Origin: Bartonella koehlerae C-29
GTDB lineage: Bacteria; Pseudomonadota; Alphaproteobacteria; Rhizobiales; Rhizobiaceae
DNA: 64,000 nt
Direction: 5' to 3'
Assembly: GCF_000706625.1 (NCBI RefSeq)
Contig: NZ_KL407334.1
Span: forward strand, 1,370,316-1,434,315
Shown here in pieces: positions 19,856 through 30,096 of the stretch. The notes under the pieces are model-generated. The model saw only the letters and a list, made by a program, of their open reading frames with translations. It made no database searches and was not told the DNA's origin. The position numbers were made by a program, and so were the translations under genes. Positions within the stretch are counted from its first letter, which is position 1. Each line of letters begins with the position of its first letter.

Positions 19856-20590
19856 TTACGATAATAACCGAATGAAACGCTGAACAGTTTCATAAATTCC
19901 GTGTTCTAACGCATCAGCAATAAGCCCATGACCAATAGAAACTTCATCAAGCCAAAAAATATGATTAACAAGAGCAGGAAGGTTGGTAATCGTCAGATCA
20001 TGACCTGCATTAACACCTAATTGCAGTTCTTTAGCCTTTCTTGCCGCTAAAGTAAGTTTCTTCAATTCTTGATCCTGTTTTGCTTTATCTTTAAATGCAC
20101 CACCATAAGGTCCAGTATAAAATTCCACACAATCAGCACCAATTGCTTTAGCAATGTCAAGACCATCCACAAGAGGATTAGCAAATAACGACACACGAAT
20201 TTTCTTTTCTTTCAAGCGCTGAATAATAGGCGCCAAAAACTCCGCATTATGAGAAAAATCCCAACCATGATCGGAGGTTGATTGAGCTGGATCATCAGGG
20301 ACAAGGGTAATCTGATCAGCATATTTTTCTGCCAAATTCAAAAATCTATCACTTGGATAACCTTCAATATTAAACTCTGCAGTGGGAAAAGCACTGTTAA
20401 TTAAATAACGTATGTCTGGCAAATCAGCAAAACGAACATGTCGTTCATCCGGTCGTGGATGAACTGTCAAACCTGTTGCACCAGCTGTAAGCGCTATATG
20501 CCCAATACTCTTAATATTTGGCCATGGAAGATTACGTCGATTGCGCAAAACCGCAACAGCATTGAGATTAACCGAAAGTTTTACTGCCAT
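19856..20590 (-). CDS. pdxJ: Pyridoxine 5'-phosphate synthase
   Basis: PdxJ condenses 1-deoxyxylulose 5-phosphate with 3-amino-2-oxopropyl phosphate to give pyridoxine 5'-phosphate, the ring-closing step of DXP-dependent vitamin B6 synthesis. The protein is about 244 residues, a TIM barrel. It opens with [16 protein letters not shown], carries [12 protein letters not shown], and ends with the GHDL and GHGLIADAL segments that bind phosphate. An upstream in-frame ATG (20602) exists, but GGGAG precedes the ATG at 20590 at correct spacing. It lies about 85 bases after a RecD-like helicase gene on the same strand. Confidence 0.96.
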   Translation of the reverse strand: MAVKLSVNLNAVAVLRNRRNLPWPNIKSIGHIALTAGATGLTVHPRPDERHVRFADLPDIRYLINSAFPTAEFNIEGYPSDRFLNLAEKYADQITLVPDDPAQSTSDHGWDFSHNAEFLAPIIQRLKEKKIRVSLFANPLVDGLDIAKAIGADCVEFYTGPYGGAFKDKAKQDQELKKLTLAARKAKELQLGVNAGHDLTITNLPALVNHIFWLDEVSIGHGLIADALEHGIYETVQRFIRLLS

Positions 20591-20676
20591 ATATACTCCC
20601 ATTTACATACATAATCTAAAAGACAGAAAAAAGATACATTCCCCAGCATAAGCCCAGACAATAAAAATAATTTTCT

Positions 20677-21798
20677 CTATCGAACAATGGTCAAACGCTC
20701 TGCCGCACGGGTAATTCCGGTATAAAGCCAGCGTGCATGCATATCACGAAATGCAAAACTTTCATCAAATAAAACCACAATATCCCATTGAGACCCTTGT
20801 GCCTTATGAACAGTTAATGCATATCCATAATCAAAATCATCGTATCTTTTTTTTAATTGCCATGAAACATCATTATCAGGACTCTCAAACACTGCTTTTA
20901 AAAGCTTAATCTTCACCACTCCACGTTCACTCTCTTCTGGCTTAACGAGAAGATTAACACCCAGTTTAATGGTTTCCTTCTGTGAAGTCATCACTTTCCA
21001 TAAAGAACCATTCAACAAGCCTTTAGCCGGATCATTGCGCAAACACACAAGCTTGTCTCCTACTTGTGGATAATCTGCCGTAAAGCCCTTCAACTCACGC
21101 AAACGTTTGTTATAAAGATAACGCGTTCGGTTAATCCCTACCAAAAGCTGATCAGCATCCAAAACCAACTGTTTATCCACCTCTTTACGTGTAACAACGC
21201 GAGCTGCTCCATAGTCACCATAAGCAATATCGCGTCCTTCACGCACGTCCATAGCTAAACGAACGATAGGATTATCCCGCGCTTGTCGATGAATTTCTGA
21301 AAGAAGAAAATCTGGTGCACCATTGAAAAAAAAACCACCTCCTGAGATAGGAGGCAATTGACCTGGATCACCAAGAACAAGAATCGGTGTCCGAAAACTC
21401 ATTAAATCACGGGCTAATTGTTCATCTACCATTGAACACTCATCAACAATAATGAGTTTTGCTTGCGCAGCCGCACTCCTCCGATTTAATGCAAATGTCG
21501 GTGCAATAGACTTTTTTCCGGTGACTTCATCAGAAATTTCTTCCTCCCCACGCGGACAATAAATCAGCGAATGAATAGTACAAGCATTGCTTGCACCTTT
21601 AGAACGCAAAACCTGAGCCGCCTTACCTGTAAACGCTGCAAATTGGACAGCACCATCAACTGTTTCTGCAAAATAGCGAGCAAGCGTCGTCTTCCCAGTT
21701 CCTGCATAACCAAAGAGACGAAAAAGCGGAGAACCCCCTTCCTTCAACCACGCAGAAACAGCCTTCAATGCATTATCCTGTTCCAGTGAAAACTGCAT
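20677..21798 (-). CDS. RecD-like ATP-dependent DNA helicase (AAA/UvrD_C_2 type)
   Basis: This is a 373-residue superfamily 1B helicase-like protein. Walker A GYAGTGKT is at residues 30-37, the Walker B-like LIIVDECSMVD near 140, LVLGDPGQLPPI next (motif III), and the C-terminal YALTVHKAQGSQWD near 330 (motif V) plus YTGITRA (motif VI). It is much shorter than RecD or RecD2 and lacks their extra N-terminal domains, like the short exonuclease V-like ATPases found in many alphaproteobacteria. Its physiological role is not established from sequence. It is on the same strand as pdxJ and ilvI but separated by a 365-base gap from ilvI. Confidence 0.85.
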   Translation of the reverse strand: MQFSLEQDNALKAVSAWLKEGGSPLFRLFGYAGTGKTTLARYFAETVDGAVQFAAFTGKAAQVLRSKGASNACTIHSLIYCPRGEEEISDEVTGKKSIAPTFALNRRSAAAQAKLIIVDECSMVDEQLARDLMSFRTPILVLGDPGQLPPISGGGFFFNGAPDFLLSEIHRQARDNPIVRLAMDVREGRDIAYGDYGAARVVTRKEVDKQLVLDADQLLVGINRTRYLYNKRLRELKGFTADYPQVGDKLVCLRNDPAKGLLNGSLWKVMTSQKETIKLGVNLLVKPEESERGVVKIKLLKAVFESPDNDVSWQLKKRYDDFDYGYALTVHKAQGSQWDIVVLFDESFAFRDMHARWLYTGITRAAERLTIVR

Positions 21799-22163
21799 AA
21801 TTTATCAAAATAAGATTCGTGTAAAAAGAGCAAGCACTTTGAAAACAAAACCTCTATTGAAAAAAATCTTTGTCGAGACATGCCCATCCTCCCCTTCTCA
21901 CAGCACAATCATCAAACTTTGTACCAGTGAAACTCTTGAACAAAACACTCCATAATCTCAATCTTATACCCAAATAAAATTTGTATCACACATTTTCATC
22001 AAATCACATTCTTATTGAAAAATAATACCTTACTCTATAGCAAAATAATACATACAATAAACTTAAAACAACCTACATATTGAGCTTATGTCGAATTATA
22101 TTCAAAGTAAAGAAAGTCACTAAAGTAAAATTTAACATCGGTGTTATCGTAATTGCAAACTCC
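21799..22163. other. Spacer where ilvH would be expected
   Basis: In related Rhizobiales the acetolactate synthase small subunit gene follows ilvI. Here 365 bases of AT-rich DNA follow, with stops in all minus-strand frames. I saw no ACT-domain sequence or remnant. Confidence 0.5.
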
Positions 22164-23963
22164 TTAGACCAAATATTGTCCCTCAACAGAAATAGCATTG
22201 GCAACTGCTTCATCATGAGCCTCGTCAGGCAACAGCATATCATTATGTGCACACCCAGATGGAATCATGGGAAAACAATTCTCTAAATTAGAGACACGAC
22301 AATCAAAGAGAACTGGTTTTTCACAATCAATCATTTGCTGAATTTTACCATCAAGTTCATCCGGTTCTGAACAACGAATCCCAACCGCTTCGTAAGATTG
22401 TGCTAATTTTACAAAATCAGGCATCGACTCCGTATAAGAATGAGAAAGACGATTACCATGCAGCAATTGCTGCCATTGTCGGACCATACCCATATATTGA
22501 TTATTTAAAATAAAAATTTTCACTGGCGTTTTATGTTGAATTGCCGTTGCAAGTTCTTGGATATTCATTTGAATTGAAGCATCACCAGAAATACACACAA
22601 CAAGTGCATCAGGATGTGCAATCTGAACACCAATAGCAGCAGGAAGGCCATAGCCCATAGTTCCAAGACCACCAGAAGTCATCCAATGTTTTGGCTCATC
22701 AAAACGATAATACTGCGCCGCCCACATCTGATGCTGTCCAACATCCGTTGTGATATAAGCATTCGCATCTTTGGTCAGTGCATAAAGTCGTTCAAGAGCA
22801 TATTGTGGCATAATAGCATCTTTTTTCTCTGTATATGCTAATGAATTACGAGCTCTCCAGCGATTAATTTGTGCCCACCACGCATCACGACTTTCTTTCT
22901 TTAATATTTGTTTCTGCATATTTAAGCGTTGATTTATATCTCCTAAAATATCAGCTACATCGCCAATAAGTGGAACTTTCACTTTTATGATTTTATTGAT
23001 AGAAGAAGGATCAATATCAATATGAATAATGCGCGCATGAGGTGCAAATGCATCAAGCCGCCCAGTGATACGATCATCAAACCGTGCCCCAACAGCTAAC
23101 ATAACATCGCAATCATGCATGGCCATATTAGCCTCATAGGTTCCATGCATTCCAAGCATTCCAAGCCAATTTTTGCCAGAAGCCGGATAAGCACCAAGTC
23201 CCATGAGTGTTGAAGTAATCGGAAAATCTCCCAATTGAACCAAATCACGCAAAAGCTTTACAGCTTGAAGACCCGATGAAATAACACCACCACCAGAATA
23301 AATAACAGGCCGTTTTGCTTCAGCTAAAAGAGAAGCAGTATATTCGATAGCCTTAATATCCCCTTTCAACTGTGGAGAAGAACGCAAAGATGCCGAAACT
23401 TGAGGCGTTCTATAAAGACCTGAAGCAAATTGAATATCCTTAGGAATATCAATCAAAACCGGTCCTGGACGTCCTGATTGAGCAATAAAGAAAGCTTCAT
23501 GAATAATTTCCGCAAGATCATTCACATCTTCAACCAACCAATTCTGTTTCGTGCAGGACCTTGTAATATTAATCGTATCAGCCTCTTGAAAACCATTTGT
23601 TCCAATCACAGTTGTCGGCACCTGACCAGAAAAACAAACAAGAGGAATAGAATCCATAAGCGCATCTTGCAAAGGTGTCACAGCGTTCGTTGCCCCTGGA
23701 CCAGAAGTCACAAGCATAACACCTACTTCCCCTGTGCTACGTGCATAACCTTCAGCAGCATGACCTGCTGCTTGTTCATGACGCACCAAAATATGCTGCA
23801 GTGAATCTTGTTGATAAAGAACATCAAAAATAGGAAGAACAGCCCCACCAGGATAACCAAAAAGATGTTTAACCCCTTGATCAACAAGAGCTTGAACCAC
23901 CATTTCAGCGCCCAACATTGTTTTTCCGTTCGCACTCTCTTGCATTCTTGGATGATTTGTCAT
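22164..23963 (-). CDS. ilvI: Acetolactate synthase, large (catalytic) subunit
   Basis: This ThDP enzyme joins two pyruvates, or pyruvate and 2-oxobutanoate, to form the acetohydroxy acids of valine, leucine and isoleucine synthesis. The protein has 599 residues. The catalytic glutamate is E63 in [15 protein letters not shown]; the central FAD-binding domain follows, and the ThDP motif runs from [15 protein letters not shown] to [14 protein letters not shown]. The C-terminal tail is complete. The gene follows miaA, and a strong hairpin with a T tract lies 53-74 bases before its start (see the terminator entry), suggesting attenuation. The regulatory subunit IlvH is not adjacent as it is in relatives. 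Confidence 0.95.
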   Translation of the reverse strand: MTNHPRMQESANGKTMLGAEMVVQALVDQGVKHLFGYPGGAVLPIFDVLYQQDSLQHILVRHEQAAGHAAEGYARSTGEVGVMLVTSGPGATNAVTPLQDALMDSIPLVCFSGQVPTTVIGTNGFQEADTINITRSCTKQNWLVEDVNDLAEIIHEAFFIAQSGRPGPVLIDIPKDIQFASGLYRTPQVSASLRSSPQLKGDIKAIEYTASLLAEAKRPVIYSGGGVISSGLQAVKLLRDLVQLGDFPITSTLMGLGAYPASGKNWLGMLGMHGTYEANMAMHDCDVMLAVGARFDDRITGRLDAFAPHARIIHIDIDPSSINKIIKVKVPLIGDVADILGDINQRLNMQKQILKKESRDAWWAQINRWRARNSLAYTEKKDAIMPQYALERLYALTKDANAYITTDVGQHQMWAAQYYRFDEPKHWMTSGGLGTMGYGLPAAIGVQIAHPDALVVCISGDASIQMNIQELATAIQHKTPVKIFILNNQYMGMVRQWQQLLHGNRLSHSYTESMPDFVKLAQSYEAVGIRCSEPDELDGKIQQMIDCEKPVLFDCRVSNLENCFPMIPSGCAHNDMLLPDEAHDEAVANAISVEGQYLV

Positions 23964-24007
23964 TTTCCCACTCGTCCACTTGATAGCACAATTAAAAAAA
24001 CCCGAAG

Positions 24008-24037
24008 GAGCCTATAAAAAAAGGCTCTGAGAGAGCC
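24008..24037 (-). promoter_or_regulatory. Terminator/attenuator in the ilvI leader
   Basis: On the minus strand GGCTCT (24037-24032), loop CTC, AGAGCC (24028-24023) and then seven Ts (24022-24016) form a textbook intrinsic terminator, 53 bases before the ilvI start. The 3' arm can instead pair with a downstream copy: GAGCCT (24027-24022) with AGGCTC (24013-24008), which would break the terminator. This is the layout of a transcription attenuator, although a plain terminator for miaA transcripts is also possible. No convincing leader peptide start with its own ribosome binding site was found. A reading frame through the hairpin encodes several Ile, Leu and Val codons. Confidence 0.65.
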
Positions 24038-24231
24038 TATTACACACAAAACACAGATTGTATGATTACCCCCCACTATTCTAATGCACAAAATACATAA
24101 GGAAAACCTTCCCTATAAAAGGATTTCTAATTCCATTGATCCCATCCGTCAATAAAAAAATATACTTCTTTTAAAAATTCCATTCACAATTCAATTTTTT
24201 ACATTGCTTTTCAATCTTATAGCCTCCTTTA

Positions 24232-25104
24232 TCAAGAAATAAGTATCCATTCTTCATCAAATTGATTACGAAACCATGTCATTTGCCTTTTTGCATACCT
24301 CCTCGTTTGTGTTTTTACCGTTTCAAGAGCCTTCTCAAAACTTTGCTGCCCATCCAAATAAGCTATAAATTCAGGTACACCAATAGCCTTCATCGCCGGT
24401 AAAAAAGGCGAAAGTGCAAGCTTCTTCATAGCAATCACCTCTTCTAAAGCACCCCTTTCAATCATAGATTCCAACCGTTTATGAATACGTTCATACAGCA
24501 ACTGACGCGGTGGAATGAGAAGAATTTTTTCTGAACAATTTAGCGCAATGAGGGGGAGTGTTTTTTGCTTCTGCCACCAACTTAGCTTTTTATCAGTTGC
24601 ATCATAAACTTCCAAAGCACGGACAATACGTTGTCCATCTTGTGAAGAAATTTTCTCAGCGAAAACATTATCAACCTTCAACAATTGGTGATAAAGGCTT
24701 TCTGCACCCTCTTTATCAAGCCGAATTCGCCATTTCTGCCGCACGGCATCTGGAATATGAGGGATTGTTGAAATTCCTTCTAAAAGAGCACGAAAATAAA
24801 GTCCTGTTCCACCAACAAAAATAAGCGATTTTGACGTAAATGTAGTCAACAATTTCTCAACATCACACAACCATCTCCCTACTGAATAATTCACACTAGG
24901 ACTCACATAACCATAGAGATAGTGTGGAGCAACCGCAGTATCAGTCTGTGTAGGTCTTGCCGTTAAAATATTTAAAACATCATAAATCTGCATTGAATCA
25001 GTATTAATGATGAGAGCATTTTTCTCCTGAGCCATTTGTAAGGCAAGTGCCGATTTTCCACTTGCTGTTGGCCCCGCTATCAAAGTAATCGTTCTCCCTA
25101 TCAT
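24232..25104 (-). CDS. miaA: tRNA dimethylallyltransferase
   Basis: MiaA adds an isopentenyl group to A37 of tRNAs that read codons starting with U, improving decoding. The protein is 290 residues. The P-loop GPTASGKS lies at residues 11-18, followed by NTDSMQIYD, the tRNA-binding VGGTGLYFRALLEG, and the C-terminal KTQTRRYAKRQMTWFRNQ. It is on the same strand as ilvI, 268 bases before it, with an intrinsic terminator or attenuator between them. Confidence 0.96.
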   Translation of the reverse strand: MIGRTITLIAGPTASGKSALALQMAQEKNALIINTDSMQIYDVLNILTARPTQTDTAVAPHYLYGYVSPSVNYSVGRWLCDVEKLLTTFTSKSLIFVGGTGLYFRALLEGISTIPHIPDAVRQKWRIRLDKEGAESLYHQLLKVDNVFAEKISSQDGQRIVRALEVYDATDKKLSWWQKQKTLPLIALNCSEKILLIPPRQLLYERIHKRLESMIERGALEEVIAMKKLALSPFLPAMKAIGVPEFIAYLDGQQSFEKALETVKTQTRRYAKRQMTWFRNQFDEEWILIS

Positions 25105-25707
25105 GAATGCAAATCCTTACATCCATCAATCAACAACTTATTGAAACAAGCACAAGCAACCCCAAAGACCTTTTATTTCATCTCCACTGTCATAAATGTG
25201 AATAGTTTTAAAGAGAAAGTGCCTACGATAGTTCTGCCATCTTTGAGAAAAAGAAAAATGAATACAATAACTAATGACTAAAAAATCTTAAAATGTTTTT
25301 TGCTATCCTTACTCAATAATAAAACACAGCCATAATTTTTTTCAACTAACCCATTCAACAAACATACTTCTTGTAATTATATACTAAAATTAAGACTCAT
25401 TTAACTCATACGATCACACAGCTTATCTTTTCATAAAAAATGGATGAGATTCAATTTATCACAAGCTCCTCACAGATCATCATCCTCAAGCTGGCATTTT
25501 TCTTACAATTTTTTCATCAACCACAAAGCAAAATATAGCAATGCCGACATGAAGAAATCTGATATGAATCCTTTCTTGTATAATGACTATTTAAAAACTA
25601 GAGAAAAAACTCCTACCTACCCATTATTTTTATAGTGATACAAAAAACACCGATGATTAAATACACATTTTTTAAAATGAATTACTAAAATATCAATCTT
25701 CAAAATA
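25105..25707. other. Spacer between degP and miaA
   Basis: AT-rich stretch of about 600 bases. The 63-codon plus-strand frame at 25444 lacks a ribosome binding site and a recognised family. I see no RNA gene, repeat or clear remnant. Confidence 0.4.
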
Positions 25708-27225
25708 TCAATCCATTGGGATCGTTACGAATCGTAATTCCCCATCTGGCCTAGCAATAATAAAGAGAGCATTTTTGCGTCCAGCTTCACGTAATTTATG
25801 AATACGTCTTTTAGCCTCATCAAGTGTTGTAACAGTACTTTGATTAATATCAACAATCACTTCACCAGTACGAATACGTTTTTTATCCGCCGCACTATTT
25901 TTTGCAACAGATGTCACGACCAATCCTTGAATTTTATCTGTAATAGAATAATGTTGACGTAAACCCGCTGTAAGCTCAGATAATGTCATTCCCATAAATT
26001 GCATCGTCTTGCTTTTCGATACAGAACCGCTTTTTTCATTGTCAGATTCTTCTACCATATTCTCATTCGTATCTGTCTCAATTAAACGTCCAAGCTTAAC
26101 TTTTACTGTTTTTTCTTGTCCATTGCGCAAAACAGTAACATCCACTACCTTCCCTTCCAGACTTTCCGCCACCAAACGCGGTAAATCACGTGCATGCTTA
26201 ATCTTTGCATTCCCAAAGCAAAGAATGATATCGCCAATCTGCAACTGGCTATTATCTACATCCGTTTGTTCCATTTTACCTGCAACCAATGCCCCCACAG
26301 GATTGTCTAGTTTCAAACTTTTTGCAATATCCTCTGTCACCGGTTGAATACGAATAGCCAACCAACCACGCCTTATTTCTCCAAAATCACGCAATTGATT
26401 GATAACAGAAAGAGCCATATCCGATGGTATAGCAAAACCAATACCAATAGACCCTCCAGAAGGCGAAACAATTGCTGTATTAATTCCAATAACCTCACCA
26501 TTTCTATCAAATAACGGACCACCAGAATTGCCTCGGTTAATCGCAGCATCTGTCTGAATAAAATTATCATAAGGACCAGCATTGAGATCACGATTACGTG
26601 CAGAAATAATACCAACCGTTACACTTCCACCAAAACCATAAGGATTACCAATAGCCATCACCCAATCACCAATACGGGCCTTTTCTGAATCACCAAAACG
26701 TACGGCTTTTAATTTTTTACTTCCTACGTCCACTTGAAGCAGTGCCAGATCAGTCTTGCTGTCTTTTCCAAGTAATTTTGCCTTTAGTTTTGTACCATCG
26801 GTAAAATTCACTTCAATATCATCAGCATCAACGATAACGTGATAATTTGTAACGATAAGCCCTTTTTGTGCATCAATCACAAAACCAGATCCCAAAGAAC
26901 GTACTTTTTGAAACTGACTCTCTTTTTGATCATCTTTAGGTGAAAAAAAATCAGTAAAATATTCTTGTAGCAATGAATCTTCTGGAATAACGGGTACCGA
27001 AGTATGTTCATCTTGTTCGGTCCCATCAACTGTCTGTGCTGTGGAAATATTCACAACTGTCTCCAAAAGCTGAGCAGCGAGATCAGGAACGGAAAGCGAT
27101 ATATTCTTTGTCTCCCAAGCCCAAGATAAATTCATTGATCCTAATAAAAACAAAAGTACGCTAACAAAAACTTTTATGAGAAAGCACTTTATAGACGTAT
27201 TTTCACTTATGACATTTCTACCCAT
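25708..27225 (-). CDS. degP: Periplasmic Do/DegP-family serine protease
   Basis: This is a 505-residue protease/chaperone for misfolded envelope proteins. Signal peptide residues 18-36 are followed by a trypsin-like domain with catalytic His129 (TNYHVI), Asp159 (SKTDLALL) and Ser234 (RGNSGGP). Two PDZ domains follow (about 280-375 and 410-500). The placement directly downstream of hflK-hflC is conserved in Rhizobiales and suggests a shared membrane/periplasm quality-control operon. The exact Deg paralogue (DegP versus DegQ) cannot be settled from one sequence. Confidence 0.92.
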   Translation of the reverse strand: MGRNVISENTSIKCFLIKVFVSVLLFLLGSMNLSWAWETKNISLSVPDLAAQLLETVVNISTAQTVDGTEQDEHTSVPVIPEDSLLQEYFTDFFSPKDDQKESQFQKVRSLGSGFVIDAQKGLIVTNYHVIVDADDIEVNFTDGTKLKAKLLGKDSKTDLALLQVDVGSKKLKAVRFGDSEKARIGDWVMAIGNPYGFGGSVTVGIISARNRDLNAGPYDNFIQTDAAINRGNSGGPLFDRNGEVIGINTAIVSPSGGSIGIGFAIPSDMALSVINQLRDFGEIRRGWLAIRIQPVTEDIAKSLKLDNPVGALVAGKMEQTDVDNSQLQIGDIILCFGNAKIKHARDLPRLVAESLEGKVVDVTVLRNGQEKTVKVKLGRLIETDTNENMVEESDNEKSGSVSKSKTMQFMGMTLSELTAGLRQHYSITDKIQGLVVTSVAKNSAADKKRIRTGEVIVDINQSTVTTLDEAKRRIHKLREAGRKNALFIIARPDGELRFVTIPMD

Positions 27226-27376
27226 AACACGCCTTTAACCAAAAACAGTAAAAAGAGCCACACCAAATTTATCCCTGCAAAATCAATATAGCTCAATACC
27301 CATTTTTACCCTAAAAGAAAGCAACCAAATATTACACTTCTCACGCGAAAGCTCGTGTCCGCAATCGAGTGTTTCT

Positions 27377-28321
27377 CTATTCTTCCCCAAATTTTGAAAC
27401 AGTTTTATTAAGTCCAGTATTTCCATTAGCATTCATCAATGAAAGTTTCCCATTTGCCCGTGGTAAATTACGAAAATAGAAAAAGAAATCCTCATTTGGT
27501 GAAATCACCATCGGAGTAAGCTCTAAATTCTTGTATTGCTCCATCGCCAACCAAAAATCGTAAAAGGATGGATTAGCCTCCCTCGCTTTCAATAAAAGGC
27601 GAATACTTTCAGCCTGACCTTCACCACGAGTAATTTCAGCATCACGCTTTGCCGCTGCTACAATTTCTTCATATTCACGATTAGCTTCCGCCACAATGCG
27701 ATCTCTCTCTTGCTGACCACGAGCACGAATATTTTCTGCTACAGCCTCCCGTTCAGCTGCCATTTGTCGATAAACATCTTCTGAAACCGCATCGGTTAAA
27801 TCAGTTTTGCGAATACGCACATCAACAATAGTAATACCTAACGAACCGGCATCTACAGAAAATTGGCGTTGTACTTCAGCCATCATAGCTCCCCGTTCAT
27901 CTGATAAAGCGGCTTTAAATTCCCGTTTACCATAAACGGCACGCAAGGCATCAATAAAACGCGGAGCAAGATTTTCACGTGCAGCAATTTGCGGACGCCC
28001 AGAAGCAATGCGCTGTAAAAACAACTTAGGATCTGTAATACGATAAATAAAAAACGCATCTACTTCATAATAGGCACCACCACGAACCTGTACAGATTGC
28101 GTAGGAACATCATAACGTAACAAGCGGTTATCAACAACGATTCTCTTATCCACAAAAGGAGCTTTCAAATAAATCCCAGGATCAGACTCCACTTTAACAA
28201 TTTGCCCAAAACGTTTAATTGCCACTTGCTGACGAGGATAGACAATAAAAACGGACATCCACAAAACCATCAAAATCAGCACTATGGCACTTAACATAAA
28301 CAAAAAACGAAACTGCTGCAT
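27377..28321 (-). CDS. hflC: HflC, SPFH/band-7 modulator of FtsH
   Basis: This is a 314-residue membrane-anchored SPFH protein that forms, with HflK, the large complex around the FtsH protease and tunes its action on membrane proteins. One N-terminal helix (residues 7-27) is followed by FIVYPRQQVAIKRFGQ, the SPFH core, and a coiled-coil region rich in Glu/Arg/Ala (AEREAVAENIRARGQQERDR). The last segment includes NPSFYDFWLAMEQY. The start is 2 bases beyond the stop of hflK, indicating translational coupling. Confidence 0.96.
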   Translation of the reverse strand: MQQFRFLFMLSAIVLILMVLWMSVFIVYPRQQVAIKRFGQIVKVESDPGIYLKAPFVDKRIVVDNRLLRYDVPTQSVQVRGGAYYEVDAFFIYRITDPKLFLQRIASGRPQIAARENLAPRFIDALRAVYGKREFKAALSDERGAMMAEVQRQFSVDAGSLGITIVDVRIRKTDLTDAVSEDVYRQMAAEREAVAENIRARGQQERDRIVAEANREYEEIVAAAKRDAEITRGEGQAESIRLLLKAREANPSFYDFWLAMEQYKNLELTPMVISPNEDFFFYFRNLPRANGKLSLMNANGNTGLNKTVSKFGEE

Positions 28322-28323
28322 AA

Positions 28324-29469
28324 TTAGCGTCCTTCAGAAATGCGATTATCCAACAACGATGCAGAATGCGCTGATCTTGTTCTCACTTTTTCTGATGAAT
28401 TGCTACGCAACAATTCATTCAAAGGAAGATAGGGCACCGCTGAAGAATTCGTTTGATCAAGAATCAACTTATTTGGAGAAGAAAGAATACGCCCCATCGT
28501 CTCCATATAAAGACGATAACGAGCGGCTTCTGGTGAAATCGCAGATTCACGAGCTATAGCTTGAAAACGCTCAGCACGCCCTGTTGCCTCCTCAACCATT
28601 CGTGCTTTTTCACCTTTTGCAACTTCCCGCGTTCTTGAAGCTTCACCATTGGCTAAACCAATCTTATTAAAACGCACACGATTTCCCTCTTCAATCATTC
28701 GCCCACGTTCCTGTTCTGCTTGCTGAACAGAATTAAAAGCAGCAGCAACTTTGGTAGGAGGAGCGGCTTCACTGATCGACACACGACTTATTTCAATACC
28801 AAGCTGATATTTATCTACGGTCAACTGAATAATTTTTCTGACATCACTCGCAACTTCTTCTTTTTTGTCACGTAAAACATCATCAACAGGCCTCGAACCA
28901 ATGACTTCACGCATTGCACTCTCAGAAACCTGACGAACCGTCCCTTCTTGATCATTCACATTGAATAAAAATTGGCCTGGATGTGAAATACGATAGTAAA
29001 CGGAAAAATTGACATTAACAATATTCTGGTCACTAGAAAGCATCAAACCTTCACTTTGTTGCCTCTGCCCCGGCTGACCACCAATCGCGATTGTTTTTTC
29101 TGTTAAAGGCACTTTCATATAGGTCTCAATTGGCCAAAAGTGAAAGTGCAAACCATCACCGATAATTTCTGTCTTAGGCACACCAAAACACAATTCTACC
29201 GCTTGTTCATTTTGCTGAACAATATACAGAGACTGATACAGCCAAAATAACACGGCAAACAGAAATAACAAAACAAAAAGCCCATTTCTGCCAAATTGTT
29301 TAAATTGATCCTGCCCTTTACGCAAAATATCATCAATATTCGGACTATTGTCACCGCCGTTATTACCATCAGAACCGAAAAGATTCTTAGAGGGTGTTTT
29401 TTTATCACCACTAAGCTTATTTTTATCGCCGCTCCACGGGCCACCACCATTTTGATTTGTCCAGGGCAT
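28324..29469 (-). CDS. hflK: HflK, SPFH/band-7 modulator of FtsH
   Basis: This partner of HflC has about 381 residues. A glycine/asparagine-rich N-terminal tail (PWTNQNGGGPWSG) precedes a single membrane helix near residues 60-80, then the SPFH domain (IVQQNEQAVELCFG, FHFWPIETYMKVP) and a coiled-coil stretch. Three start codons lie in a row (GTG 29475, ATG 29472, ATG 29469) behind AAGAGGTG; the last has the best spacing. It is followed by hflC and degP on the same strand. Confidence 0.95.
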   Translation of the reverse strand: MPWTNQNGGGPWSGDKNKLSGDKKTPSKNLFGSDGNNGGDNSPNIDDILRKGQDQFKQFGRNGLFVLLFLFAVLFWLYQSLYIVQQNEQAVELCFGVPKTEIIGDGLHFHFWPIETYMKVPLTEKTIAIGGQPGQRQQSEGLMLSSDQNIVNVNFSVYYRISHPGQFLFNVNDQEGTVRQVSESAMREVIGSRPVDDVLRDKKEEVASDVRKIIQLTVDKYQLGIEISRVSISEAAPPTKVAAAFNSVQQAEQERGRMIEEGNRVRFNKIGLANGEASRTREVAKGEKARMVEEATGRAERFQAIARESAISPEAARYRLYMETMGRILSSPNKLILDQTNSSAVPYLPLNELLRSNSSEKVRTRSAHSASLLDNRISEGR

Positions 29470-29586
29470 CATCACCTCTTTAACTGACTAGCATTCCTCA
29501 AATAACAACCATTCACTTGATCTATAGGGTACCTCTTATCTCATTACAAGGCAACTGATAGCCTCTTTTCACCTAATTACAAATAA

Positions 29587-30096
29587 TTATTTTCGCTCAT
29601 AAACCACAAAACGTGTCGGATGACTGTCTTTCTCTCCTTCTGGAATATATTGTGTTTGCACAATAGTCCACTTCTCTTTATCGAAAACAGGAAAAAAACT
29701 ATCACCTTCGATGGAATCTAAAACTTCTGTAAGGAATATTTTATCAGCAATACCAAAACCTTGTTGAAAAATTTCCCCACCACCAATAATAAAAACTGCA
29801 TCCGCACCATTTTGAGAAGCCATTTTTTTTGCGATAGAACAAGCCTGAGACAAAGAATGAGTAATCACAGCACCTTGAGCATTGAATGCAGAATTGCGCG
29901 TAATGACAATATTTGTACGCCCTGATAAAGGAACCCTGAGAGAATCCCAAGTCTTTCGCCCCATAATCACAGGCCTACCGAAAGTTAAAGCCTTAAAACG
30001 TTGCAAATCCGTCGATAAATGCCAAGGCATTGCACCTTCACGACCAATAACACCATTTTTTGCAACAGCTGCAATTAAACAAATGGGAAAAGTCAT
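29587..30096 (-). CDS. folA: Dihydrofolate reductase
   Basis: This 169-residue enzyme reduces dihydrofolate to tetrahydrofolate with NADPH, regenerating the cofactor used up by thymidylate synthase. The opening [20 protein letters not shown] is the classic N-terminus. Asp30 in [11 protein letters not shown] corresponds to the substrate-binding acidic residue, and [11 protein letters not shown] and the glycine-rich IIGGGEIF bind the cofactor. Its start overlaps the thyA stop by 4 bases (ATGA), so the two are co-translated. The product is the usual trimethoprim target. Confidence 0.97.
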   Translation of the reverse strand: MTFPICLIAAVAKNGVIGREGAMPWHLSTDLQRFKALTFGRPVIMGRKTWDSLRVPLSGRTNIVITRNSAFNAQGAVITHSLSQACSIAKKMASQNGADAVFIIGGGEIFQQGFGIADKIFLTEVLDSIEGDSFFPVFDKEKWTIVQTQYIPEGEKDSHPTRFVVYERK

